DNA from: Candidatus Aenigmatarchaeota archaeon
Lineage (GTDB): Archaea > Aenigmatarchaeota > Aenigmatarchaeia > QMZS01
Length of the DNA: 12,185 nt
Reading direction: 5' to 3'
Assembly (NCBI GenBank): GCA_021163805.1
Contig: JAGGTL010000003.1
Span: 1-12,185, forward strand
Below are positions 5,068 through 12,185 of the stretch, piece by piece. The notes under the pieces are model-generated. The model saw only the letters and a list, made by a program, of their open reading frames with translations. It had not been told where the DNA came from and searched no databases. The number at the start of each line of letters is the position of its first letter. The first letter of the stretch is position 1. The translations under genes were made by a program, and so were the position numbers.

Positions 5068-6395
5068 TCTCTGGTTGTCAATAAGTTTGAGAAAACCACT
5101 TTCGTTATCTGGTCCTTTTTATATTTTGCTTTGGCTAAAGAGAAGGAATATTTTTCATTTAAACCCACTTTTGGAACAATTTTGTATACAAAAATCCGCA
5201 TCTCTTTTGGTTCCATTCTCGGAATTTCCCAGACCAATTTCTCCTCGGATTTAATCTTCAAAATTTTATCCGGTTTAACTCCTTCAAATTCCTTTTTTAG
5301 TTTAAAGATTGGCTGAACAAAATCTTCCAGTATGATACCATTTATTTCTTGCTTTGTTTTATTTATTATCTCCAAACAAATCTTTATTTCTTTTCCTTCT
5401 TTTATTTTCCAGACGTTATTTGCAATATATTTTTTTACTTTTATCTCTTTTTTATTTGAGGAATAAAACAAGAAAGCGAAGAAAATCAGAGCCAATGAAA
5501 GTATAAGAATAATGGAATAATTATAAGAATATACTATGACATATTTCTGATTTGGCAATAAAACAAATTCCCACACGTATTTATACCTGCTCCCTTCATC
5601 TATTTTTTCCTTATAATTTTTCGAACTGAAAAACGAATCAACAGATTTATCAACATAAAGACTATATATTTTCTTTTCCGCTTTTTCTCCGTTATTTTCA
5701 AAAATTATTTTAGTGCCGGATAAAATAAAATAATTCCATTTTTCTTTTTTTTCAATAATATTATTTTTAGTGATTCCACTTACTGAACAGGATTTACTAA
5801 AACTATAAAGCAATTTTCCATTTTTGTAAAAATCCAACTTGGCTTGATAGAATCCGGTGCTAAAATTAAAAGTATTATTGATTATATTTTCTCCTTTTTC
5901 AATTTTTTTCTGTATTTTAAATAAAGACATAGCATCTCTGTATATTGAAATTTCCAAATCAAGTTCTTCTTCCGAATTTATAATTAAATTTAATTTTTTT
6001 CCATCAAAGAAAAATTCCTTAATTTCCGGAGCCTTTTTTTCGGTTCCTTTTGAGATCGTTACTTTTAATTTTTTTATCTGTCTATCTATTCTGGACTCCG
6101 CAATGAGAAATATTTCATAAATCCCTTCTGCGTATTTGTTTGGAACCAGAAACACAGTTACATTTTTGCTTTCTCCGGGTTCAAGCAAAATCTGAGAATA
6201 AGAGAACAGGATCCAGGGATTCCAGCCTGCAGAATAAATAGTATATCTCAAACTTATGGGATTGGTGTTTCTTATTTCGAAAGTTGTTTGCTTCAAACTA
6301 CCAGGTTCAATATTTATTTCCTCAATCGCAAAAACTGTCGAAATTAGATAAAAAGATGAAAAAACAATTAGAAATAGAGTAATTTTTTTTCTCAT
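5064..6395 (-). CDS. signal-peptide surface protein with Ig-like domains and one membrane helix
   Basis: This 443-residue protein is of unknown specific function. It begins with a basic start and hydrophobic core ending VFA (residues 1-23), a likely cleavable signal peptide. Residues about 24-115 form an Ig-like beta domain (LEPGESKNVTVFLVPN at 71-86, a NEW3/S-layer-type pattern as in COG1361-like archaeal proteins). A second beta-rich region spans about 120-290, then a single membrane helix (about 293-312) and basic residues NKKEIKVKK (314-322). The C-terminal part (about 323-443) is another Ig/DUF11-like domain, with LVWEIPRMEPKEMRIFVYKI (387-406). The basic flank after the helix suggests this domain is cytoplasmic. 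It overlaps eL21 at the stops and follows TFB by 56 bases in the same direction, with its own TATA-like sequence. Confidence 0.72.
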   Translation of the reverse strand: MRKKITLFLIVFSSFYLISTVFAIEEINIEPGSLKQTTFEIRNTNPISLRYTIYSAGWNPWILFSYSQILLEPGESKNVTVFLVPNKYAEGIYEIFLIAESRIDRQIKKLKVTISKGTEKKAPEIKEFFFDGKKLNLIINSEEELDLEISIYRDAMSLFKIQKKIEKGENIINNTFNFSTGFYQAKLDFYKNGKLLYSFSKSCSVSGITKNNIIEKKEKWNYFILSGTKIIFENNGEKAEKKIYSLYVDKSVDSFFSSKNYKEKIDEGSRYKYVWEFVLLPNQKYVIVYSYNYSIILILSLALIFFAFLFYSSNKKEIKVKKYIANNVWKIKEGKEIKICLEIINKTKQEINGIILEDFVQPIFKLKKEFEGVKPDKILKIKSEEKLVWEIPRMEPKEMRIFVYKIVPKVGLNEKYSFSLAKAKYKKDQITKVVFSNLLTTRD

Positions 6396-6413
6396 AATAA
6401 TATAATTAGTTAT

Positions 6414-6422
6414 TATATAAAA
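6414..6422 (-). promoter_or_regulatory. TATA-like element of the surface-protein gene
   Basis: TTTTATATA on the minus strand is centred about 23 bases before the ATG at 6395. The surrounding bases are almost pure A/T with overlapping alternative matches, so only the presence of a promoter region is proposed. Confidence 0.4.
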
Positions 6423-6428
6423 TATATA

Positions 6429-6443
6429 AAAAACAAAAAATAT
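6429..6443 (-). terminator. T-rich tract downstream of TFB
   Basis: Read on the minus strand, two runs of six T (TATTTTTTGTTTTTT) lie 9 to 23 bases past the TFB stop codon. Archaeal RNA polymerase commonly terminates at such oligo-T tracts without a hairpin. The tract directly precedes the next promoter, which fits separate transcripts. Confidence 0.4.
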
Positions 6444-6451
6444 CTAAAATT

Positions 6452-7405
6452 TTATTCTTTCTGCAATTCTTCCAGCTCTTTTATCTTCCGCTCAACTTTA
6501 TCTTCTATATTTAAACTCTTGGCAATGTCTTTGCATCTGTTTCTTATTGTAACTTCTGTTACACCTATTGCCTCCGCAATTTTTCTCTGCGAAATAATTT
6601 CACCGTTCATTATTGCCGCAATATATAATGTTGCTGCAGCCAGTCCAATGGGGCCTTTTCCGGAAACATCTTCTTCGCTTTTTATTTTTTTCAGATACTG
6701 TTTTGCTTTAATCTGAGTTTTATCTCCTAATCCAAGAATTGTTGCACATCTGGGAACATAATCAATTGCTTTTGCTGGTATGACTCTCAAATTTAGTTTT
6801 CTTGCAACATATCTGTAAGTTCTTCCCAGATCTCTCTTGTCAACCCCCGAAACCTCGCAAATTTCTGACATCAATCTTGGAGATCCATATTCTCTTGATA
6901 AAGCATATACAAGAGAACCTATAACGGCTTCTATACTTCTTCCTTTTACAAGACCTTCTTCCAAAGCCTTTTCATACATTGAAGCAATCTCTTCCTGCAA
7001 ATTTTTTGGCAAGCTCAAAGCAGATGAAATTCTTTCCAGTTCTGACAAAGCATAACCATAATTTCTATCTTTGCCACTTACAAGTCTTTTTTGCCAGTTC
7101 TTTATTCTGAAATATTGACCTCTCTTTCCAGCAGAAACTTTAAACAATTCTGCTTTACTTTTTCCTATTTCTGTTCCAACTCCCTTATCATGTCTTATCC
7201 TTGTTAACGGAGCGCCTGTTCTCGCCGTTTTTTCCAATTCTTCGCTGTCAAAGGCTCTCCAATCCTGTTGTGTGTCGATCATACTTTCATTCAAGATTAA
7301 ACCGCATTTTGAGCATATTTTTTCTCCTTTTCCACTGTCCACTAATATTTCTGTTGACCCACATTCTGGGCATCTTAAACCGGATTCTTTCTTTTTTTTA
7401 AACAT
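6452..7405 (-). CDS. tfb: transcription initiation factor TFB (TFIIB homologue)
   Basis: TFB bridges TBP-TATA and RNA polymerase at archaeal promoters. The 317-residue length is typical. The zinc ribbon is complete (C12, C15, C31, C34; RCPECG and CSKCGLIL). The B-finger/linker segment QDWRAFD then RTGAPLTRIRHDKG spans about 47-75. Two cyclin-like repeats follow, about 117-203 and 211-302. The second ends in a helix-turn-helix (SQRKIAEAIGVTEVTIRNR, 272-290) that reads the BRE next to the TATA box. A charged helix closes the protein. The start is supported by a Shine-Dalgarno-like AGGTGGT six bases upstream and by a TATA box near 7460. It is a core gene, and nothing suggests it is a divergent accessory paralogue. 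Confidence 0.96.
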   Translation of the reverse strand: MFKKKKESGLRCPECGSTEILVDSGKGEKICSKCGLILNESMIDTQQDWRAFDSEELEKTARTGAPLTRIRHDKGVGTEIGKSKAELFKVSAGKRGQYFRIKNWQKRLVSGKDRNYGYALSELERISSALSLPKNLQEEIASMYEKALEEGLVKGRSIEAVIGSLVYALSREYGSPRLMSEICEVSGVDKRDLGRTYRYVARKLNLRVIPAKAIDYVPRCATILGLGDKTQIKAKQYLKKIKSEEDVSGKGPIGLAAATLYIAAIMNGEIISQRKIAEAIGVTEVTIRNRCKDIAKSLNIEDKVERKIKELEELQKE

Positions 7406-7410
7406 ATTAT

Positions 7411-7417
7411 ACCACCT
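7411..7417 (-). promoter_or_regulatory. Shine-Dalgarno-like AGGTGGT of TFB
   Basis: AGGTGGT on the minus strand ends five bases before the ATG. Its AGGTG part can pair with the 16S rRNA 3' end. It supports the chosen TFB start and a leadered transcript. Confidence 0.5.
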
Positions 7418-7456
7418 TTCAGTTAAGAAAAAGCATTAAAATATATGTATTTAAAC

Positions 7457-7471
7457 TATATAAAGTTTTCG
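7457..7471 (-). promoter_or_regulatory. BRE and TATA box of TFB
   Basis: Minus-strand TTTATATA (7464-7457) is preceded by CGAAAAC (7471-7465), which resembles a BRE. Transcription would start near 7434, leaving a leader of about 29 bases that includes the Shine-Dalgarno at 7411-7417. Confidence 0.5.
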
Positions 7472-7607
7472 GTGATAGAATATATATTTTAAAGTAGATA
7501 GTTTCTCGGCCTTCATTCAATATGCCAGATTATTTTAAAAAATATGGAAAATTTCAATAATTTATTTTCTCAATTTTTCTAAGTTTTTTTATGAGGTATA
7601 TTAAAAA

Positions 7608-7682
7608 CTATAATCTTTTCTTTTCTCTTTTAATTCTTCTTTTTTTCTTTCTCATTCTAGACTTCATTGAATTCTTAGGCAT
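7608..7682 (-). CDS. 24-residue highly basic peptide, candidate ribosomal protein eL41
   Basis: The ORF runs from ATG 7682 to TAG 7608 and encodes MPKNS followed by MKSRMRKKKRRIKREKKRL. Of 24 residues, 15 are Lys or Arg and only one is acidic. The length and Arg/Lys pattern strongly resemble eL41, the roughly 25-residue basic helix at the ribosomal subunit interface of archaea and eukaryotes. A TATA box lies at leaderless spacing, 27 bases before the ATG. The neighbours are translation genes, with LeuRS divergent. It is too short for usual gene callers. In an A/G-rich stretch a chance basic ORF is possible, so the eL41 name is a hypothesis. Confidence 0.5.
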   Translation of the reverse strand: MPKNSMKSRMRKKKRRIKREKKRL

Positions 7683-7684
7683 AA

Positions 7685-7692
7685 TTTAAAAA
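7685..7692 (+). promoter_or_regulatory. TATA box of leucyl-tRNA synthetase
   Basis: TTTAAAAA on the plus strand is centred about 28 bases before the LeuRS ATG at 7717 and fits a leaderless start. It lies two bases from the start codon of the divergent 24-codon ORF. Confidence 0.5.
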
Positions 7693-7705
7693 CAAAATTT
7701 AATTT

Positions 7706-7713
7706 TTTATAAA
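7706..7713 (-). promoter_or_regulatory. TATA box of the 24-codon basic ORF
   Basis: TTTATAAA on the minus strand is centred about 27 bases before the ATG at 7682. It lies just before the LeuRS start codon, so the two divergent promoters are interleaved within 34 bp. Confidence 0.5.
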
Positions 7714-7716
7714 CTT

Positions 7717-10566
7717 ATGAATCTCAAAAAAATAGAAGAGAAATGGAAAAAAAAATGGAATGAAAGTAAAATATTTGAAGCAAATCCGGATGAGAGAGAG
7801 AAATTTTTTATAACCGTTCCGTACCCTTATGTTTCTGGGCCTTATCATATTGGACACGGCAGGTCTTATGTGTGCGGAGATATTTTTGCCAGATACAGAA
7901 GACTAAGAGGATACAATGTTTTATTTCCAATGGCTTTTCATATAACCGGAACTCCAGTTCTGGCAGTTTCAATATCTGTTAGAATGAAAGATGAAAAAGC
8001 ATTGAATACGCTCAGAAAATATATATCTTATCACACAAGGGATGAAAAAGAAATAGAAAAAATCCTGATGACTTTCGCGGAACCAATAAATGTTTATTCT
8101 TATTTCTCAAAAACAATGAAAAAAGATTTTAATAGTTTGGGGATGAGTCTCGACTGGAGAAGAGAATTTACAACTGCGGACAGAATTTATAATAAATTCA
8201 TTGAATGGCAATTTCTGAAACTCAAGGAGAAGAAATATTTAATTAAAGGTGATTATCCAATTACTTTTTGTTTAAACTGTGTTAACGCCGTTGGAGAAGA
8301 TGATATAAAAGATGGAGATACCGATCCCGTTTCCATAAACGAATTTGTGCTCCTGAAATTCAGACTGACAGGCCAAAATATTTATCTAATTGCCGCAACA
8401 TTGAGACCAGAAACCGTATTTGGGCAGACAAATCTATGGATAAATCCAAAATCAGAATATGTTAAAGTAAAAGTGGGAGATGAAATCTGGATTGTAAGTA
8501 AAGACTGTTCTGAAAAATTATCCTACCAAAAAACAGATATTAAAATATTGGAAAAAATAGAACCTGCCGAATTAATAGGAAAAAAATGTTTTGCTCCCGG
8601 AATTGAAAAAGAAATTATTGTTTTGCCATCATCATTTTGTGACCCGGATACGGGAACGGGAATAGTTACTTCGGTGCCCTCCAGCGCACCATATGATTTG
8701 GTTGCATTAAGAGAATTGCAAAGAGATAGGGCAAAATGTGAACAATATGGATTGAACTATGACGAGATAAGCGGAATAAAACCAATAAAAATAATTAAAA
8801 CAGAGGAATTTGGAGATTTTTCTGCGAATGAGATCGTCGAACAATTTGGCATTAAAAATCAAACTGAAACACAAAAACTTGATGAAGCGACAAATATTGT
8901 CTATAAAACAGAATTTAATTCAGGTGTAATGAACAAAAATTGTGGAGAATATTCTGGGATGTCTGTAGCAAAAGCAAAAGAAAAAATGAAAGATTATTTG
9001 ATTAAAAACAAAAAGGCGGATATATTTTTTGAGACTTCGAGAAAAGCTAAATGCAGGTGCGGTGGCAAAATAATTATAGCCAAATTAAAAGACCAATGGT
9101 TTCTTGATTACAATACCCCTGGATGGAAAAAATTGGCTTACGAATGTTTAAATAATATGACGATATATCCAGAAAAATACAGACAAAATTTTAAATCCGC
9201 GTTTGAATGGCTTGACAAAAGACCCTGCGCAAGGAAAAGGGGTTTGGGAACGAAACTTCCCTTTGATAAAAAATGGGTTATTGAAAGTTTGAGTGATTCA
9301 ACAATCTATATGGCTTTTTATACAATTGCACATCTGATAAAAAACAATAAAATACCTCCCGAACAATTAAAACCAGAAGTTTTTGACTTCATATTTTTAG
9401 ATAAGGGAGAAATAAAAGATGTGGCGGAAAAATCCAAAATTTCTCAGCAAGTTCTCAAAAAAATGAAAACCGAATTTGAATACTGGTATCCCGTTGACCA
9501 GAGACATACTGCAATAATGCATATTTCAAATCATTTGAGTTTCTTTATTTTTCATCATGCGGCAATATTTCCAAAAAAATACTGGCCAAGAACAATTACA
9601 TTGATAGAACCTGTTTTGGTCGAAGGAACCAAAATGGGTAAAAGCAAAGGCAATGTGATTCCGCTCGCGAAAATCAGTGAAAATTACGGAACAGACGTAT
9701 TTAGATTATATATGGCTTATCAGGCGGAGTTTGGAGCAAAAATAGACTGGAGAGAAGAAAATGTTCAAAGTGTGAAAAAACAACTGCAAAAATTGTACAA
9801 TCTGATATCTTCCGTTTCTCTTGAAGAAAACGAAGATTTGGAAATATCCTTATATGGAAAGGCTTTGTTATCCAAATTTACAAAAAACATAAAAAAGGCG
9901 ATGGATTACATCAATAATTTTGATTTAAGAAAATATGTGCAGGTTGCATTTTATGATGTTATGAAAGATATTTCAAATTACATTAGATTATCGAAAAAAG
10001 AAGAACAAAATTCTGTTCTTTTAGAAATTTTTAAAAAATGGTTAATATTGCTTTCTCCAGTGATCCCTTACACCAGTGAAGAGTTGTGGGAAAAAATTGG
10101 TGGAGAAGGATTTATTTCTTTGAGTAAATGGCCGGAAGTTGAGGAAAATAAAATTGATGAAATTGCAGAGAAAAATGAAAAAATAATTTGCAATCTTCTG
10201 GACGATATAAAAGTTGTAATTGATTTGGCAAAAATTAAGCCAAAAAAAATTAAAATAGTTGTTCCGGAAAAATGGAAATATGAATTATTTTCAAATCTAA
10301 ATAAAAAACTTAAAGAGACCAGAGATTTTGGAGAATTGATGAAAGAAAGCATGAAATTTGAAGAATCCAAAAAAAAATCAAAAGAAATCCAAAGACTTAT
10401 TAAAAAATTTTTGGGTTCCGGAATCAACCCATATTCACCCGATGAAGAAAAATTATTGGATGAAAACAAACAAATTTTTGAAAAAGAATTTAAGTGCGAA
10501 GTTGAAATCGTGAAAGAACAATTAAAAGAAAGTTGGCCCGGGAAATTTGGAATTCTGGTCGAATAA
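7717..10566 (+). CDS. leuS: leucyl-tRNA synthetase, archaeal/eukaryotic type
   Basis: LeuRS charges tRNA-Leu with leucine and edits mischarged tRNA. At 949 residues it has the archaeal/eukaryotic class I layout. The first signature is HIGH (44-47, in GPYHIGHGRS). A zinc-binding pair CLNC is at 185-188, and the CP1 editing domain holds TLRPETVFG (228-236), GTGIV (313-317) and APYD with the editing Asp D327. CRCGG (446-450) marks a second zinc-finger half. The second signature is KMGKS (639-643). An anticodon-binding helical domain and C-terminal extension follow. All catalytic motifs are intact. The editing domain sits before the KMGKS-side motifs as in archaeal, not bacterial, enzymes. It ends 22 bases from the convergent GatC gene. 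Confidence 0.97.
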   Translation: MNLKKIEEKWKKKWNESKIFEANPDEREKFFITVPYPYVSGPYHIGHGRSYVCGDIFARYRRLRGYNVLFPMAFHITGTPVLAVSISVRMKDEKALNTLRKYISYHTRDEKEIEKILMTFAEPINVYSYFSKTMKKDFNSLGMSLDWRREFTTADRIYNKFIEWQFLKLKEKKYLIKGDYPITFCLNCVNAVGEDDIKDGDTDPVSINEFVLLKFRLTGQNIYLIAATLRPETVFGQTNLWINPKSEYVKVKVGDEIWIVSKDCSEKLSYQKTDIKILEKIEPAELIGKKCFAPGIEKEIIVLPSSFCDPDTGTGIVTSVPSSAPYDLVALRELQRDRAKCEQYGLNYDEISGIKPIKIIKTEEFGDFSANEIVEQFGIKNQTETQKLDEATNIVYKTEFNSGVMNKNCGEYSGMSVAKAKEKMKDYLIKNKKADIFFETSRKAKCRCGGKIIIAKLKDQWFLDYNTPGWKKLAYECLNNMTIYPEKYRQNFKSAFEWLDKRPCARKRGLGTKLPFDKKWVIESLSDSTIYMAFYTIAHLIKNNKIPPEQLKPEVFDFIFLDKGEIKDVAEKSKISQQVLKKMKTEFEYWYPVDQRHTAIMHISNHLSFFIFHHAAIFPKKYWPRTITLIEPVLVEGTKMGKSKGNVIPLAKISENYGTDVFRLYMAYQAEFGAKIDWREENVQSVKKQLQKLYNLISSVSLEENEDLEISLYGKALLSKFTKNIKKAMDYINNFDLRKYVQVAFYDVMKDISNYIRLSKKEEQNSVLLEIFKKWLILLSPVIPYTSEELWEKIGGEGFISLSKWPEVEENKIDEIAEKNEKIICNLLDDIKVVIDLAKIKPKKIKIVVPEKWKYELFSNLNKKLKETRDFGELMKESMKFEESKKKSKEIQRLIKKFLGSGINPYSPDEEKLLDENKQIFEKEFKCEVEIVKEQLKESWPGKFGILVE

Positions 10567-10588
10567 AAACTTGCAGGTTTGTTGTAAT

Positions 10589-10864
10589 TTAAACTTTTGG
10601 TCCCTTAAAAAAATTTTTCTCTCTTTGTTCTGCATTTGAAAATGCCTCTTCCAGAGAGAATCCTTTTTTTACTTTGTCTTCTCTTGTCACATTTTTTATT
10701 TCAAGTGGATGGAAGCAGGGATTTTCCTTGACTTCAATTTTATCTATTTCGTCAAACATTTCCTTTACTTCTTCCAAATCAAGTTTAAATTTCTTAATTT
10801 CTTCTTCGGTAAGTTTTAATCTCGCCAGTTTCGCAATTTTTTCAACTTCAATTTCCCCGCTCAT
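10589..10864 (-). CDS. gatC: Asp-tRNA(Asn)/Glu-tRNA(Gln) amidotransferase subunit C
   Basis: GatC is the small subunit that stabilises the GatA-GatB interface in the tRNA-dependent amidotransferase, which in most archaea mainly makes Asn-tRNA. The 91-residue length is normal. The N terminus IEVEKIAKLARLKLTEEEI (5-23) is the family signature, followed by a helix LEEVKEMFDEIDKIEV (30-45). The C-terminal tail has REDKV (61-65), EEAFSNA (72-78) and the closing FFKGPKV (85-91), which wraps GatA in known structures. gatA and gatB are not adjacent. It is convergent with LeuRS and divergent from mgtE across an 83-bp AT-rich gap. Confidence 0.93.
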   Translation of the reverse strand: MSGEIEVEKIAKLARLKLTEEEIKKFKLDLEEVKEMFDEIDKIEVKENPCFHPLEIKNVTREDKVKKGFSLEEAFSNAEQREKNFFKGPKV

Positions 10865-10947
10865 AGTTTATATATTTTTTCTATAAATAAAAAAACATTT
10901 TCGTATATGAAAAAAGATAAATTAAGTAAGAAGAAACGAATATTGTT

Positions 10948-12185
10948 ATGGCAAAAAAGAAAACACAAAGCATTGTATATGAAATACTATCTTCTCCAAA
11001 GAAAAGGATTTCTATATTTAGAGAGATTCCCGTAAATGATCAGGGCTTTATTCTTCTGAGTTTGCCAAAAAAATTGCAACGGGAAATTATGAATAAATTA
11101 AATGATGGAGAGTTGGTGGAATTGCTCGATTATCTTGATCCTGATGAAACAACCGATTTATTGCAAAACATAGGAGCCAAAAGAAGTAAAAAAATTTTGA
11201 AAAAATTGGGTAGAGAAATCAGGGAAAAAGTTGAATTTTTGCTTAAATTCAATCCAAGAACTGCTGCTGGTTTAATGAGTTTGGATTATATTGAAGTGGA
11301 GAAAAACATTACATTTGAACAGATTTCCAAAATAATCCAAAAACATGAAAAAAGAACTGGAAAATTTCCAGCCATTCTTGTTGTTCAGGACGGTTTTTTA
11401 GTAGGAGAACTTCCCGCTCATACTCTTGCAATAGGTAAAAGAAAAGAGAAAATTGGCAAATATGTTAAAAAAATTCCATCTATTGAATATGATAAAAATG
11501 AACGCGAAATTGTCGCGGTATTCAAAAAATATCCGCACAACAAAATTGTGGTTTTGGATAAAGATAACAGCATTCTTGGAATTATTTATTCAGATGATAT
11601 ATTAAAATTAATAGAAAAACAATCAGCAAATAATCTTCGTCAATTTGCCGGTGTTAGTGAAGAAGAAGATGTTTTGGATCCCGCACTAACAAAAGTAAAA
11701 AACAGATACAGATGGTTAATTATTAACCTTGCTACTGCATTTCTTGCTGCTTCTGTCGTAGGTCTTTTTCAGGGAACGATCTCCAAGTACGTTTTGTTGG
11801 CTGTTTATATGCCGATTGTGGCTGGAATGGGTGGAAATGCAGGAACTCAAACTCTTGCGGTTGTTGTCAGGGGTCTAGCATTAAAAGAAATCAAATTAAA
11901 AACGGGAAAACGAGTGATAATAAATGAAATTATTGCGGGCGGAATAAACGGAATTATTAATGGAATTTTGGTTGCTGCCGTGGCTATTTTATGGAATAAA
12001 AGTCCAATGCTTGGGTTGGTTATAGGATTGGCAATGATTATTAATCTTATAATTGCCGGTTTTTTTGGAGCAATTATTCCATTAATAATGAAAAAATTTG
12101 GGAAAGATCCCGCCTCCTCAGCAACCATTTTCATAACAACTGCAACAGATGTTTTTGGATTTCTTTCATTTCTGGGATTAGCAAC
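10948..12185 (+). CDS. mgtE: MgtE-family magnesium transporter, C terminus cut by window edge
   Basis: MgtE is a Mg2+-selective channel/transporter gated by intracellular Mg2+. The ATG at 10948 opens a frame of 412 codons that runs off the window. The N domain spans about 1-110 (PDETTDLLQNI at 65-75, FNPRTAAGLMS at 101-111). Two CBS repeats follow, about 112-225 (ILVVQDGFLVGEL at 143-155, NKIVVLDKDNSILGIIYSDD at 198-217). A connecting helix leads to membrane segments from about 255. MPIVAGMGGNAGTQTL (288-303) is the family hallmark and TATDVFGF (398-405) carries the pore Asp D401 that binds Mg2+. Typical length is near 450, so only the final segment is missing. No Mg2+ riboswitch-like structure is visible in the short upstream gap. 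Confidence 0.95.
   Translation, partial: MAKKKTQSIVYEILSSPKKRISIFREIPVNDQGFILLSLPKKLQREIMNKLNDGELVELLDYLDPDETTDLLQNIGAKRSKKILKKLGREIREKVEFLLKFNPRTAAGLMSLDYIEVEKNITFEQISKIIQKHEKRTGKFPAILVVQDGFLVGELPAHTLAIGKRKEKIGKYVKKIPSIEYDKNEREIVAVFKKYPHNKIVVLDKDNSILGIIYSDDILKLIEKQSANNLRQFAGVSEEEDVLDPALTKVKNRYRWLIINLATAFLAASVVGLFQGTISKYVLLAVYMPIVAGMGGNAGTQTLAVVVRGLALKEIKLKTGKRVIINEIIAGGINGIINGILVAAVAILWNKSPMLGLVIGLAMIINLIIAGFFGAIIPLIMKKFGKDPASSATIFITTATDVFGFLSFLGLA

Noticed and set aside
7522..7560. 12-codon plus-strand ORF (MPDYFKKYGKFQ) or a C/D-box RNA near 7472-7530
   Set aside because: The peptide is too short, and its nearest TATA-like sequence is poorly spaced. A C-box-like GTGATAG at 7472 has no matching CTGA D box.
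10068..10469. 133-codon minus-strand ORF inside leuS
   Set aside because: It is a Ser/Phe-rich shadow of the Lys/Glu-rich LeuRS C-terminal region, with no independent signals.
11847..12134. 95-codon minus-strand ORF inside mgtE
   Set aside because: It is antisense to the conserved membrane part of MgtE, whose family motifs confirm the plus-strand frame.

Overview
The window is archaeal and very AT-rich. Archaeal hallmarks are a TFB transcription factor, ribosomal protein eL21, an archaeal-type leucyl-tRNA synthetase, a stand-alone GatC, and TATA boxes placed about 23-28 bases before start codons (mostly leaderless genes). The S-layer-like surface protein, small genes and composition would suit a DPANN-type lineage (Woese-/Pacearchaeota-like), but that placement is inference.

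Left half (1 to about 4750), accessory in character. Reading leftward on the minus strand from 3776 come two adjacent GH15-family glycoside hydrolases, a membrane-anchored 192-residue protein, a 77-residue two-helix membrane protein and the start of a rubrerythrin cut by the left edge. An HD-domain phosphohydrolase lies on the plus strand at 4016-4669. The 3' ends of the accessory genes are marked by related, locally GC-richer imperfect palindromes: E1 about 152-300, E2 633-778, E3 1250-1405 and E5 4668-4747. They share short conserved blocks. E2 in particular resembles an integron attC site, although no integrase is visible. The two GH15 genes have nearly identical DNA at both ends (118 bp with 3 mismatches, and 72 bp exact), but strongly diverged middles.

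Right half (4786-12185), housekeeping in character and without such palindromes. It holds eL21 (+), a signal-peptide surface protein (-) overlapping eL21 tail to tail by 4 bp, TFB (-), a tiny very basic 24-codon ORF that may be ribosomal protein eL41 (-), LeuRS (+) sharing a 34-bp divergent promoter with that ORF, GatC (-), and the N-terminal 412 codons of an MgtE magnesium transporter (+) cut by the right edge.

Functionally the right half serves translation (eL21, LeuRS, GatC, putative eL41), transcription initiation (TFB) and Mg2+ uptake. The left half covers intracellular alpha-glucan or trehalose breakdown, peroxide defence, nucleotide or nucleic-acid hydrolysis and small envelope proteins. 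The gene-free stretch 7406-7716 (311 bp) holds the TFB promoter, the 24-codon ORF and the divergent promoter. I see nothing convincing in 7475-7600.
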